A DNA stretch of 64,000 nt from Congregibacter sp036351355. Lineage in GTDB: Bacteria > Pseudomonadota > Gammaproteobacteria > Pseudomonadales > Halieaceae. Both the position numbers and the translations under genes were made by a program. The notes below the pieces were generated by a model. It made no database searches and had not been told where the DNA came from. It saw nothing but the letters and a program-made list of their open reading frames with translations. The DNA lies in contig JAZBOX010000057.1 in NCBI GenBank assembly GCA_036351355.1, positions 15,486 to 79,485 on the forward strand, in the 5' to 3' direction. Positions 44,401-52,969 of this stretch are shown piece by piece; the stretch's first letter is position 1, and the number at the start of each line of letters is the position of its first letter.

Positions 44401-44697
44401 CGCAGCATGAGCGTCGGCGAGTCGATGGGCGGTCTGCCCCCGGACGTACTGGTCGAGAGCGAAGACGCGATCCTGGCGGACAGCGAGCGCCTGATATGGA
44501 CCTTTCACGACGCTTCACCGGCGTCGAAGCTGACGATCGGCCTGGCGCCCTGTTCACCGTTTTCCGTCTCCCGCGAACTGATGACCGCATCGGCGGAGCA
44601 GGCGCGACGCCACGGCGTACGCCTGCATACGCATCTCGCCGAAAACGTCGAGGACCTGCGCTACAGCCGCGAACGTTTCAACTGCACCCCCGGCGAG
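44401..44697 (+). pseudogene. internal fragment of an 8-oxoguanine-deaminase-like amidohydrolase
   Basis: About 99 codons read like the middle of the 8-oxoguanine deaminase/AtzB branch of metal-dependent deaminases: SMSVGESMGGLPPD, VESEDAILADSERLI, APCSPFSVSRELM and the metal-site HTHLAE. Both ends are lost. Upstream, the same frame is low-complexity (GERGERGERG from the 9-bp repeat). Downstream, similarity stops at CTPGE where the sequence joins the antiparallel 3' end of puuD. The first catalytic HxH and the last Asp are missing, so it cannot be active. The 104 nt between the SIMPL gene start and this fragment otherwise show nothing. Confidence 0.75.
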
Positions 44698-45916
44698 CGC
44701 GATGTGCTTCCGGAGCCACGGGCGCTCCCGCCGCGATCCACTGATCGACGATCGCGCGCTCGGCATCGGTCATACCGGTCTTGTTCATGAACGGCATGTC
44801 GTGACTGTCGACGGCGCGCGCCTTGATGCGCGCCGACCACTGCTGCATCTGCACCGTTGTCTCCAGCAGGACTCCGCCCGGGGCGACGGTGAAGACCTCA
44901 TCCGTCGGATCTGCCGCATGACAGGAAGCGCAACGCTCGCGCAGGATCGCTTCGGCGCGCGGTGTGAGCTCCGCTCGGGCCAGCGCCGGCGCGGCGGGCT
45001 GCGAGGATTTCGGCCAGGGTGCGATGATCAGTGCAAGGATCAGCGTCGCCAGCGCCGCAGCGCCGAGAATCAGCGGTCGATGGATCTGCTTGTGGCGCAG
45101 AATGAAATACTGCCGCGACCCCGCGCTGATGAGCACGATGGCCAGCAGGATCGCCCAGTTTGCCCCATGGGCGTAGGTCATCGGATAGTGATTGCTGATC
45201 ATGATGAACAGCAGCGGCAGCGTGAGATAGGTGTTGTGCGTCGAGCGCAGCTTGGCGCGCTCGCCCCAGGCCGGGTCCACCGGATCACCGGCCTCCAGCG
45301 CTGCCACCAGGCGGCGCTGTCCGGGCATGATCACGCGAAACACATTACCCACCATCAGCGTGCCGATGATGGCGCCGAAGTGGATATAGGCGCCGCGGCC
45401 GCTGAACAGCTGCGCCAGCGCCCAGGCAAGTGCGGCTCCCAACAGCAGCAGGACCGCCCCGAGCAGCCAGCCATTGCGCGCAAGCACACTGGCGCAAAGG
45501 AGGCTGTAGATCAGCCAACTGCCGATGATAAAGCCGACGCCCAGGAGCACGGCCTGCGTGGCGCTCAGCGTCGCGACGCGCGGGTCAATCAGGTAGGCCT
45601 CGGCGCCGAGGTAGTAGATGACCGCGAGGAGCAGCATTCCGGTGATCCAGGTGCTGTAGGCCTCCCATTTGAACCAGTGCAGATGCGGCGGCATGGTCTC
45701 CGGCGCCGCCCGGTACTTGGCCACCTCGTAGATGCCGCCCCCGTGGACCGCCCACAGATCACCCTTGATGCCCTTGTCGATCTTCCACTGCGGTGGCTCG
45801 ACCAGGCTGTTGTCGAGCCAGATGAAGTAGAAAGAGGCTCCGATCCAGGCAATTCCCGTGATCACGTGCAGCCAGCGCAGGATCAGACCGATCCAGTCAA
45901 CGATATAGCTTTCCAT
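44678..45916 (-). CDS. puuD: PuuD-type membrane urate oxidase with cytochrome c domain
   Basis: A 412-residue membrane enzyme oxidising urate to 5-hydroxyisourate, passing electrons to a c-type heme rather than directly to O2. It has about eight N-terminal membrane helices with the urate-oxidase-N signatures LHVITGIAWIGASFYFIWLD (about 16-35) and HWFKWEAYSTWITG. A C-terminal cytochrome c domain contains CASCH (about residue 328) and a downstream Met ligand candidate. The expected C-terminus is near WIAAGAPV; the last residues (HRARRGCS) are encoded from within the antiparallel deaminase remnant, so the native stop was probably replaced. It is the last gene of the operon, 27 nt after guaD. Confidence 0.92.
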   Translation of the reverse strand: MESYIVDWIGLILRWLHVITGIAWIGASFYFIWLDNSLVEPPQWKIDKGIKGDLWAVHGGGIYEVAKYRAAPETMPPHLHWFKWEAYSTWITGMLLLAVIYYLGAEAYLIDPRVATLSATQAVLLGVGFIIGSWLIYSLLCASVLARNGWLLGAVLLLLGAALAWALAQLFSGRGAYIHFGAIIGTLMVGNVFRVIMPGQRRLVAALEAGDPVDPAWGERAKLRSTHNTYLTLPLLFIMISNHYPMTYAHGANWAILLAIVLISAGSRQYFILRHKQIHRPLILGAAALATLILALIIAPWPKSSQPAAPALARAELTPRAEAILRERCASCHAADPTDEVFTVAPGGVLLETTVQMQQWSARIKARAVDSHDMPFMNKTGMTDAERAIVDQWIAAGAPVAPEAHRARRGCS

Positions 45917-45943
45917 GAGCCCTCGCTCCCCGTGCCCGGCCGA

Positions 45944-47260
45944 CTATAGCGAAAGCGCTCGATCAGAACGCTGGTACCGGCGCTGCCCCATGATCCAGGT
46001 CTCGCGAACGCAGCGATCGTCTCCGAGCGTCGACAGAACGAACAGTGTTTCCGACAGCGAGCCGCTGTTCGCCAGACGCTGTGCCAGCAGCGGCGTCGGC
46101 GCGAGGTCGAGCACGAGGAAGTCGGCCTCCTTGCCGGGGAGAAAATTGCCCAGACGGTCCTCGAGATCGAGCACGCGAACACCACCGAGCGTGGCGAGGT
46201 AGAAGCTCTTCATCGGCCCCAGGGAATACCCCTGCAATTGCTGCACCTTGTAGGCTTCGTCGATCGTGCGCAGCAGCGACAGACTCGTGCCGGCACCGAT
46301 ATCCGTTCCAAGGCCCACGCGGACGCCGTGGCGCTCGGCCTCGCGCAGGGGAAAGAGACCCGAGCCGAGAAACAGGTTGGACGTGGGGCAGAAGGCCGCG
46401 CCGCATCCCGCCTGTGCCATCCGCTCCCATTCCGCATCGCTCAGATGAATGCAGTGGGCGAAGACGCTGCGACGGCCGAGCAGGCCGGCCTCGTCGTAAC
46501 TGTTGAGATAGTGCTCGACGTGCGGAAACAGCTCCTGTACCCAGGCGACCTCGTTGAGGTTTTCTGACATGTGCGTGTGCAGGTACACGCCAGGAAAGTC
46601 GCACAGCAGCTGTCCGGCCATGGCCAGCTGCTGCGTTGACGAGGTCGGCGCGAAGCGCGGCGTCACCGCGTAGCTCATGCGGCCACGACCGTGCCAGCGC
46701 TCGATGAGGTCGCGGCTGTCGCGGTAGCCGCTTTCGGGGTCGTCTCGCAGATAGGCGGGCGCGTTGCGATCCATGAGTACCTTGCCGGCAATCATGCGCA
46801 GACCAAGCCCCTCGGCCGCGTCGAAGAATGCGTCGACAGATTGCGGATGCACGGTACCGAAGACCAGGGCCGTGGTGGTGCCATTGCGCAGCAGCTCGCC
46901 GAGGAACCGCTCGGCCACCGCACGGGCATGATCGTAGTCGCCAAAACGGGCCTCGGCAGGGAAGACGTAGCGTTCGAGCCATTCCAGCAGCTGTTCGCCG
47001 TGCGCTCCCATGATGTCGAGCTGAGGGTAGTGCACGTGCGTGTCGATAAAGCCCGGCACAAGCAGCGCATCGCGATGCCACTGGCAGGGTGTGGCCGGGT
47101 CAAGACCAGCGAGGACATCGCCAGCGTCTCCGGCGGCTGCAATCAGGCCTTCCTCGATCAGCAGGGCACCGTCGTCATGGTAGACCCAGGCCTCATCGCC
47201 CGCCGTGCCCGGGTCGTCGAGGAAGTGAAGCAGGGCCCCGCGGTGGAGGCAGCGGCTCAC
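45944..47260 (-). CDS. guaD: guanine deaminase
   Basis: GuaD converts guanine to xanthine plus ammonia, feeding xanthine dehydrogenase. The 438-residue zinc amidohydrolase has PGFIDTHVHYPQ (HxH metal site, about 70-81), LHTHMSENLNEV (about 224), FAHCIHLSD and GLGTDIGAGTSLSLL (about 315, catalytic Asp). The VHYPQLDIMGAHGEQLLEWLE stretch (split at the HGE) is the guanine-deaminase hallmark. I chose GTG 47260, which overlaps the allA stop as GTGA; a longer frame to 47308 lies inside allA. Confidence 0.95.
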   Translation of the reverse strand: MSRCLHRGALLHFLDDPGTAGDEAWVYHDDGALLIEEGLIAAAGDAGDVLAGLDPATPCQWHRDALLVPGFIDTHVHYPQLDIMGAHGEQLLEWLERYVFPAEARFGDYDHARAVAERFLGELLRNGTTTALVFGTVHPQSVDAFFDAAEGLGLRMIAGKVLMDRNAPAYLRDDPESGYRDSRDLIERWHGRGRMSYAVTPRFAPTSSTQQLAMAGQLLCDFPGVYLHTHMSENLNEVAWVQELFPHVEHYLNSYDEAGLLGRRSVFAHCIHLSDAEWERMAQAGCGAAFCPTSNLFLGSGLFPLREAERHGVRVGLGTDIGAGTSLSLLRTIDEAYKVQQLQGYSLGPMKSFYLATLGGVRVLDLEDRLGNFLPGKEADFLVLDLAPTPLLAQRLANSGSLSETLFVLSTLGDDRCVRETWIMGQRRYQRSDRALSL

Positions 47261-47769
47261 GAGGGCAGGACCAGACGCAAGGGCGTGCGCAGCGCCTGCT
47301 CGTCGCAATTCCTACCAGGCCCGACTCGGTCCACAACGACGAAGTCGGCCGGCGCGTCCAGGACGAGAAGGAAGTGATGCCAGGTGCCGCGAAGGTAGTT
47401 CACGCTTTGCCCCGGAGCGGCGAGGAACCCCTTGATCGCGTCTTCGTGCAATTCGCCCGGTGGTGCAACGACCACGGCGTAGCGCGCAGCAGCGATGTTG
47501 ATGAAGGCCTGCGAGGCGAGGGGATGCCGCTCCATAGAACGCAGGCGAAAGCTGTCGTCGACGGGCTGCGCGCGGAACAGGCTGAGCGCGGCAACGCCGC
47601 CGCCGGCATCGCAATCGACGCGGCCGAGGTCATGGTGACGCTGCGTCAGGCCGTCGTTGATCGGATAGCGCTCGCAGGCGCTGGCGGCATCAACCACCTC
47701 GCCGAAGGGCGCGAAGGCCTCGCGGGTCAGGGGCGCAAGGACAAGGCGCCGTTCCTCGTCCCCGGCCAT
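47257..47769 (-). CDS. allA: ureidoglycolate lyase
   Basis: A 170-residue cupin-like enzyme that splits ureidoglycolate into glyoxylate and urea, the last ureide step before urease. Landmarks are APLTREAFAPFGEVVDA (about 9-25), FRAQP, MERHPLASQAFINI (about 75-88), GQSVNYLRGTWHHFLLVL (metal-site His pair, about 124-141) and DFVVVDRVGPGRNCDE. ATG 47769 overlaps the hiuH stop (ATGA); its own stop overlaps the guaD start. Confidence 0.94.
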   Translation of the reverse strand: MAGDEERRLVLAPLTREAFAPFGEVVDAASACERYPINDGLTQRHHDLGRVDCDAGGGVAALSLFRAQPVDDSFRLRSMERHPLASQAFINIAAARYAVVVAPPGELHEDAIKGFLAAPGQSVNYLRGTWHHFLLVLDAPADFVVVDRVGPGRNCDEQALRTPLRLVLPS

Positions 47770-48116
47770 CAGCTGCCGCGGTACGTCGAATAGCCGTGCG
47801 GCGAGAGGAGCAGGGGTACATGATAGTGCTCGCCGCCTCGAGCAACCGCGAACACCACGTCGACCCAGGGATAAAAGCCGCCGCCGGCGCATTTTTCGAG
47901 GTAGGGACCGGTCACGAAACGCAACCGATAGGTACCTGCGGGCAGCTCCGTACCCGCTTCAAGCAGATCGGCGACGCGCCCGTCCCCGTTGGTGGTTCCC
48001 GATGCCAGCTCACGCCAGGACCCAAGGGCCGAATCGTGCCGGTACAGCGTAAGGTCGATTCCCTGTGCCGGCGTCCCTAGCGCCGTGTCGAGCACGTGCG
48101 TGGTTATCTGGCTCAT
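47769..48116 (-). CDS. hiuH: 5-hydroxyisourate hydrolase (transthyretin-like)
   Basis: A 115-residue homotetrameric enzyme that hydrolyses 5-hydroxyisourate to OHCU. Signatures are TTHVLDTALGTPAQG at the N-terminus (catalytic His7), an internal Arg/Thr-containing TTNGDGRV, and the C-terminal HYHVPLLLSPHGYSTYRGS, whose YRGS end is diagnostic. It has no Sec or Tat signal and no uraD fusion. It follows uraD by 10 nt and overlaps allA. Confidence 0.97.
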   Translation of the reverse strand: MSQITTHVLDTALGTPAQGIDLTLYRHDSALGSWRELASGTTNGDGRVADLLEAGTELPAGTYRLRFVTGPYLEKCAGGGFYPWVDVVFAVARGGEHYHVPLLLSPHGYSTYRGS

Positions 48117-48126
48117 GCAGGCTCTC

Positions 48127-48627
48127 TCATAGCAGCTCCTCCAGGCGCAACATCAGAATCCTGAACTGTTCGCCGGCGGCGGTGCGCAGCTCCGCCTCGC
48201 GCTCCGACCGCAGACGCTGCTCCAGCAGCTCGCACATCTCTGCGGCAGTTTTTCCCGTCGCGCAAACGATGAAAATAAAGCCGAATCGTGACTCATACTC
48301 GCGGTTGCCGCGCGCAAGGCGCTGCAGCACGTCTTCCGTCGCGTCGGCGACGCTCGCCTGTTCCTGGGCGGCAAGGCGAGCGCTGGCGGCATATTTCGTG
48401 CGCAGCGAAGACACATCGCCAATCTTCGGATGCCCTTCGAAGGCTTCCAGCCAGTCGGCCTCACCGAGGCACTCCCAGCTGGCGCGCGCCGCGTCGCGCA
48501 GCTCCACAGCATCGCGAAAGGGTCGGCGCTCGAGCATGCCTGCGATCCAGCCTCGACTCACGCAGCACTGCGACAGTGCATCGCGTGCCGCGTCGACGCT
48601 CATGGTATTGAGCGCCACGAGGCTCAC
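48127..48627 (-). CDS. uraD: OHCU decarboxylase
   Basis: A 166-residue enzyme that decarboxylates 2-oxo-4-hydroxy-4-carboxy-5-ureidoimidazoline to (S)-allantoin. The catalytic region EGHPKIGDVSSLRTK (about 70-84, with the active His) and NREYESRFGFIFIVCATGKTAAEM (split; about 115-138) identify the family. Start GTG 48627 overlaps the alc stop as GTGA; the frame is open much further upstream but only as the antisense/alternate frame of alc. Confidence 0.95.
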   Translation of the reverse strand: MSLVALNTMSVDAARDALSQCCVSRGWIAGMLERRPFRDAVELRDAARASWECLGEADWLEAFEGHPKIGDVSSLRTKYAASARLAAQEQASVADATEDVLQRLARGNREYESRFGFIFIVCATGKTAAEMCELLEQRLRSEREAELRTAAGEQFRILMLRLEELL

Positions 48628-49664
48628 AGGCTGCTCCAATCGGGCAGGCCGTATACACGCAGGCGGCTGACACCACCGTCGGGGAAGATATTCAGACGCA
48701 CGTGGGAGAAAGGCTGCTCGGGTGGACAGGCGACCTCGCGGGCGAAGGTGTGCTCGCGGTCGGGACAGAGGCGGTGCTGGGGCATGATCGTGGTCCAGCT
48801 GGCGTCCTCGGGAGGCAGCGCGACGTCGGGGCAGAAGCAGCCTTCGAGGCTGAAGCGGTCGGGGTAATTGCCGCGCAGATGCGCCGTATCGAGGATGATC
48901 TTGCGCACGCTCCCCACGCAGCCGAGGCGAATCAACGCCCAATCGTGATTCTCGTCCCGGCGGCGGCGCGTTTCCCAGCCATCGCCCATATTCACGCCGC
49001 GACCGGGCATGATCAGGTTGTCCGTCGAACTGAAGAACTGGTCCGAAGCCGCGACCCCGCGCCCTCCCATGGCAACACCGGCGAGATCGACCAGCTCGCC
49101 GTCGACATATTTCTCCGGATCGGGCATCACTTCGCCATAGGCGCGAAAGCGGGCCACGCCCCCGTCGGGATAGATGCGCAGACGAAGGTGGGTCCAGCGC
49201 TGAGGCGAATCGCAGGGGATGGGGTTCTGCTCGTCCGGCAGCACGTCGGTCTTCGGGATGATCTCCTTCCACACCGTTGTCGGATCGGGATCCAGCGGCA
49301 CGTGAGCTGCGTCGACGGCGACGGCCAGCGGGGCGTTACCACGAAAATGATGCGTATCCACGTCGACGCCGCGGATTCGCCCGGCGAAGCCGAGGCGAAG
49401 AACACACCAGTCATGATCGAGACCGCTGGGGCGGAACTGGCGGCCGAAGCTGCGCCGCGACTCCCAGCCGTCCATCCACTGCCCCTTCTCCGTGAACTCG
49501 CCTTCCCTGAACACACCGCGGCCGGGCTTCACGAGATTGTCGCAGCTGGCGAACCACTGGTCGGAACACTCGATGGCTCGACCGCCGACGCGTTCTGCGA
49601 GCAGGTTGATATAGGTGAACTGGAAATCGTCCACGGCCTCGCGATCCAGGCTCTCACTACTCAT
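48624..49664 (-). CDS. alc: allantoicase
   Basis: Allantoicase hydrolyses allantoate to ureidoglycolate and urea. The 346-residue protein shows the duplicated jelly-roll repeats typical of the family: repeat one has DQWFASCDNLVKPGRGVF, DGWESRR and HDWCVLRLGFAG; repeat two has DQFFSSTDNLIMPGRGV, DGWETRRRR and HDWALIRLGCVG. Each ends with RIYPDGGVARFRAYG or NIFPDGGVSRLRVYG. ATG 49664 overlaps the xdhC stop by 8 nt, and the stop overlaps uraD by 4 nt. Confidence 0.97.
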   Translation of the reverse strand: MSSESLDREAVDDFQFTYINLLAERVGGRAIECSDQWFASCDNLVKPGRGVFREGEFTEKGQWMDGWESRRSFGRQFRPSGLDHDWCVLRLGFAGRIRGVDVDTHHFRGNAPLAVAVDAAHVPLDPDPTTVWKEIIPKTDVLPDEQNPIPCDSPQRWTHLRLRIYPDGGVARFRAYGEVMPDPEKYVDGELVDLAGVAMGGRGVAASDQFFSSTDNLIMPGRGVNMGDGWETRRRRDENHDWALIRLGCVGSVRKIILDTAHLRGNYPDRFSLEGCFCPDVALPPEDASWTTIMPQHRLCPDREHTFAREVACPPEQPFSHVRLNIFPDGGVSRLRVYGLPDWSSL

Positions 49665-50604
49665 GAGGATTCTTTCCCTGTGACGACGCATCGGGCTGTG
49701 CCGCGGGAGACGCCTCATTTGACTGCGGCGGGGGCAAAGCTATCCCCGACGCTCTCGCCCCGACTCCGCCCAGGCTTTCGCGAAGCTCCTTCCAGGTCGG
49801 CCCGGCAAAGGCCGGCGCGGCAACGCGGTGCGACTGATAGACCGCGATCACCTGGCCGGCCACGGAGACCGCTATCTCGGACGGCAGTTTTCCCGGCACC
49901 TCGCCGAGGCCGATGGGACAGTGCATGCTGGCGATACGCTCATCGCCAAAGCCCCGGTGCGCGAGGCGCATGCGGAAACGCCGCGCTTTGCTGGCCGACC
50001 CGATTACGCCGACGTAAGCGGCGTCGCCGCGCTGAAGCGCGGCCTCGGCGAGCGCGTAGTCGAGGGGATGCTGATGCGTCATCACGATGAAGTAAGCGCC
50101 GGACGGTGCCGAGCGAAGGAGGTCCACGGGGTCGCGGTCGCGAATCATGACCACGCCGCTGTCCGCGGAAAACTCACCCTCGGCGGGGAGCATGCCATCG
50201 CGCTCGTCTATCCATAGAAGACGCAGCGGCAGCGTTGCCAGCAGCGGTGCCAGCGCCCGACCGACGTGACCGGCACCGAAGAGGTAGACCGCAGGGGCGC
50301 TCGGTACGAAGCCTTCGAATAGCAGGCTCGTGCTGCCCCCGCAGCATTGGCCGAGTTTTTCGCCCAGGGGGTAGTTTTCGAGCCACTGGCCGTTGTTCGC
50401 GCCCGCAAGCAGTTCGCGGGCGCGGCGCAGGGCCCGGTGTTCAAGCTCGCCGCCACCGATCGTCCCGTGGAAGCATTCGTGCTCCACGATCATCTTCGTT
50501 CCCGAATCGCGCGGCGTCGAGCCGCGGGCGCCGAGGACCGTCACGATCACGTAGGGGCGGCCGCGGCGCTCGCAGTCGGCAATGATCTCGCTCCAGTGTT
50601 TCAC
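49657..50604 (-). CDS. xdhC: xanthine dehydrogenase accessory protein XdhC
   Basis: XdhC binds molybdenum cofactor, assists its sulfuration and inserts it into XdhB. The 315-residue protein has VTVLGARGSTPRDSGTKM (about 22-39), GTIGGGELEHRAL (about 48), GQCCGGS (conserved Cys pair, about 85), the Rossmann motif VYLFGAGHVGRALAP (about 106-120) and VGVIGSASKARRFR (about 197). It follows xdhB by 10 nt. The C-terminus beyond about 285 is Pro/Ala/Ser-rich and probably disordered. Confidence 0.95.
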   Translation of the reverse strand: MKHWSEIIADCERRGRPYVIVTVLGARGSTPRDSGTKMIVEHECFHGTIGGGELEHRALRRARELLAGANNGQWLENYPLGEKLGQCCGGSTSLLFEGFVPSAPAVYLFGAGHVGRALAPLLATLPLRLLWIDERDGMLPAEGEFSADSGVVMIRDRDPVDLLRSAPSGAYFIVMTHQHPLDYALAEAALQRGDAAYVGVIGSASKARRFRMRLAHRGFGDERIASMHCPIGLGEVPGKLPSEIAVSVAGQVIAVYQSHRVAAPAFAGPTWKELRESLGGVGARASGIALPPPQSNEASPAAQPDASSQGKNPHE

Positions 50605-50614
50605 TCAAGTCTCC

Positions 50615-52969
50615 TCAGGCCGTGCCTCTGCAGCCGGCCTCGCGCAGCGCTTCGCAGGCAAGCAATACGCGCTCGGGCGTCGCCGGCGTATCGAGGGGCG
50701 GGTGGACGCGATAGTCGGCCAGGCTCGCGACCGCGTCGCGCAGCGCCGACCAGACCGAAATAGCCAGCATCAGTGGGGGTTCACCAACGGCCTTGGAGCG
50801 AAACACCGTGGCCTCGGCGTTTGGGCTGTCGGGCAGCAGTTCCACACGGAAATCCGGTGGCGTATCACCGATAGCCGGAATCTTGTAGGTGGCCGGCCCC
50901 TGGGTCAGCAGCCTTCCCGCGTCATCCCAGGCCAGTTCCTCGCTCGTCAGCCAGCCCATGCCCTGTATGAAACCGCCCTCGATCTGGCCGAGGTCGATCG
51001 CCGGGTTCAGCGAGCGTCCCACGTCGTGGCAGATATCCACCCGTTCGACACGGTATTCGCCGGTCAGCGTGTCGACGATGACCTCGGACACGGCGGCGCC
51101 GTTCGCATAGTAGTAGAAGGGACGACCACTGGCCTTGTCGCGATCGTAGTGGATTTTCGGCGTCCGGTAGAAGCCCGTCGCCGACAGGGGCACACGGTTC
51201 ATGTAGGCGAGGTGCGCGAACTCGCCGAAGCTGAAGCGCTGATCGCCGACGCGGACTTCGCCGTCGTGGAATTCGACGGCGTCGTCGGCCACGCCGAAGT
51301 GCTCCGTGGCAAAATTCTGCAGACGACGGCGGATCTTGCGCGCGGCCGCGAGGGCGGCCATGCCGTTGATGTCGCTGCCGGAGGAAGCCGCCGTCGGCGA
51401 GGTATTCGGCACCTTGTCCGTGCGCGTCGAGGTACAGCGGATCGACTGCAGGCTCACCTGGAGCTCGCTCGCCACCACCTGAGCCACCTTGGTGTACAGG
51501 CCCTGGCCCATCTCCGTTCCGCCGTGATTGAGCTGGATGCTGCCGTCGCTGTAAACGTGGAGCAGCGCTCCGGCCTGGTTGAGATGCCTGACGGTGAAGG
51601 AGATACCGAATTTCACCGGGGTAAGAGCCAGACCGCGGCGCAGAATACGGCTGCCGGCATTGAATTCGCGAATGCGCTGGCGTCTTGCGCGGTAGTCGGA
51701 GGTCTCCTCGAGGCGATCGAAAATCCGCGGCAGCACTTCCTGCTCGACGCGCTGGCCGTAATGAGTGACATCGCGGCCAGCCTCGCTGCGGTACAGATTC
51801 TGCCGGCGCACGTCCAGGGGATCGCGGCCGGTGGCGCGGGCAATGGCATCGATGATGTCCTCGATGGCCAGCATGCCCTGGGGGCCGCCAAAGCCACGAA
51901 ACGCCGTATTCGACACGGTGTGCGTCTTGACCCGGTGGCCCGTAACGCGGACTGCGGGCAGATAGTAGGCGTTGTCGCTGTGAAACATGGCGCGGTCGAC
52001 GATCGCATCGGACAGATCGGGCGACATGCCGCAGCCTCCGGCGAGCACGAGATCGAGCGCCGTGAGTTCGCCCGCGGCGGTGAAGCCAACATCGTAGCGA
52101 CTGAGGAAATGGTGGCGCTTGCCGGTCGCGCGCAGGTCCTCGGCGCGGCTCAGACGCAGCTTCACCGCGCGACCCGTTCGCCGGGCGAAGAGCGCCGCAA
52201 TGCAGGCCCAGGCATTGGCGTGGGTTTCCTTACCGCCAAAGGCGCCGCCCATACGCCGCGTATCGAAGCTGACGCGATGCATGTCTACACCCAGTACCTC
52301 GGCCACGAGTTTCTGACCCTCGGTGGGATTCTGCGTCGACGAATACACCAGCATTCCGCCGTCTTCCTCGGGGATGCAGAGCGAGACCTGTCCTTCGAGA
52401 TACATCTGCTCCTGTCCGCCGATACGCAGGCTTCCCTGAAGCCGGCGCTCAGCCGCTTCGAGCGCGCTGGCCGGATCACCGCGCTGCTGGCAGTGCGGCG
52501 GACGCACGCTGGCACCGCGCTCGAGGCCTGCCTCGATGGTGAGGATCGGATCGAGGGCTTCCACCTCGATCTTCGCTGCGCGCGCAGCACGTCGCGCCGC
52601 GAGCTGCGATTCCGCGGCCACGGCAAACACTATCTGGCCGTGACACTCGATTTCGTCCCCGGGACCGAGGAGCAGGGGATCACCGGGAAAGACAGGGCCG
52701 ATGTCGATATGGCCGGGCACATCATCGCGCGTAATCACGTCGACAACGCCGGGCATCGCGCGCACCGCCGAGAGATCCAGCGTCCTGATGCGTCCATGGC
52801 TCACATCGGAGAGCCCGACATAAGCGTGCAGCATCCCCGCCGGCTCGGGCATGTCGTCGATGTAGACGGCGGTGCCGGTGACATGCTGCGCCGCACTCTC
52901 GTGGGGCACGGCGGTTCCGGCCTGGCCATGGACTCGCCCTGGCGGCTGCCCTTCCACGGTTCTATCCAT
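50615..52969 (-). CDS. xdhB: xanthine dehydrogenase molybdenum-binding subunit
   Basis: A 784-residue Moco subunit that hydroxylates hypoxanthine to xanthine and xanthine to urate. Visible motifs are GTAVYIDDMPEP (about 30), GGAFGGKE (about 230-237), NTAFRGFGGPQGM (about 330), GTEMGQGLYTK (about 480) and the catalytic Glu in KAVGEPPLMLA (about 725). The two-subunit XdhA/XdhB form is bacterial. I chose ATG 52969, which overlaps the xdhA stop by 8 nt; the longer frame upstream lies inside xdhA. Confidence 0.96.
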   Translation of the reverse strand: MDRTVEGQPPGRVHGQAGTAVPHESAAQHVTGTAVYIDDMPEPAGMLHAYVGLSDVSHGRIRTLDLSAVRAMPGVVDVITRDDVPGHIDIGPVFPGDPLLLGPGDEIECHGQIVFAVAAESQLAARRAARAAKIEVEALDPILTIEAGLERGASVRPPHCQQRGDPASALEAAERRLQGSLRIGGQEQMYLEGQVSLCIPEEDGGMLVYSSTQNPTEGQKLVAEVLGVDMHRVSFDTRRMGGAFGGKETHANAWACIAALFARRTGRAVKLRLSRAEDLRATGKRHHFLSRYDVGFTAAGELTALDLVLAGGCGMSPDLSDAIVDRAMFHSDNAYYLPAVRVTGHRVKTHTVSNTAFRGFGGPQGMLAIEDIIDAIARATGRDPLDVRRQNLYRSEAGRDVTHYGQRVEQEVLPRIFDRLEETSDYRARRQRIREFNAGSRILRRGLALTPVKFGISFTVRHLNQAGALLHVYSDGSIQLNHGGTEMGQGLYTKVAQVVASELQVSLQSIRCTSTRTDKVPNTSPTAASSGSDINGMAALAAARKIRRRLQNFATEHFGVADDAVEFHDGEVRVGDQRFSFGEFAHLAYMNRVPLSATGFYRTPKIHYDRDKASGRPFYYYANGAAVSEVIVDTLTGEYRVERVDICHDVGRSLNPAIDLGQIEGGFIQGMGWLTSEELAWDDAGRLLTQGPATYKIPAIGDTPPDFRVELLPDSPNAEATVFRSKAVGEPPLMLAISVWSALRDAVASLADYRVHPPLDTPATPERVLLACEALREAGCRGTA

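Noticed and set aside
44374..44697. Insertion-sequence scar at the deaminase remnant
   Set aside because: No terminal inverted repeats, target duplication or transposase remnant is visible; short tandem repeats alone do not show an IS.
48628..49272. Upstream extension of the uraD frame
   Set aside because: It lies entirely within alc in another frame and is Arg/Pro-rich. The GTG at 48627 gives the correct uraD N-terminus and a 4-nt overlap.
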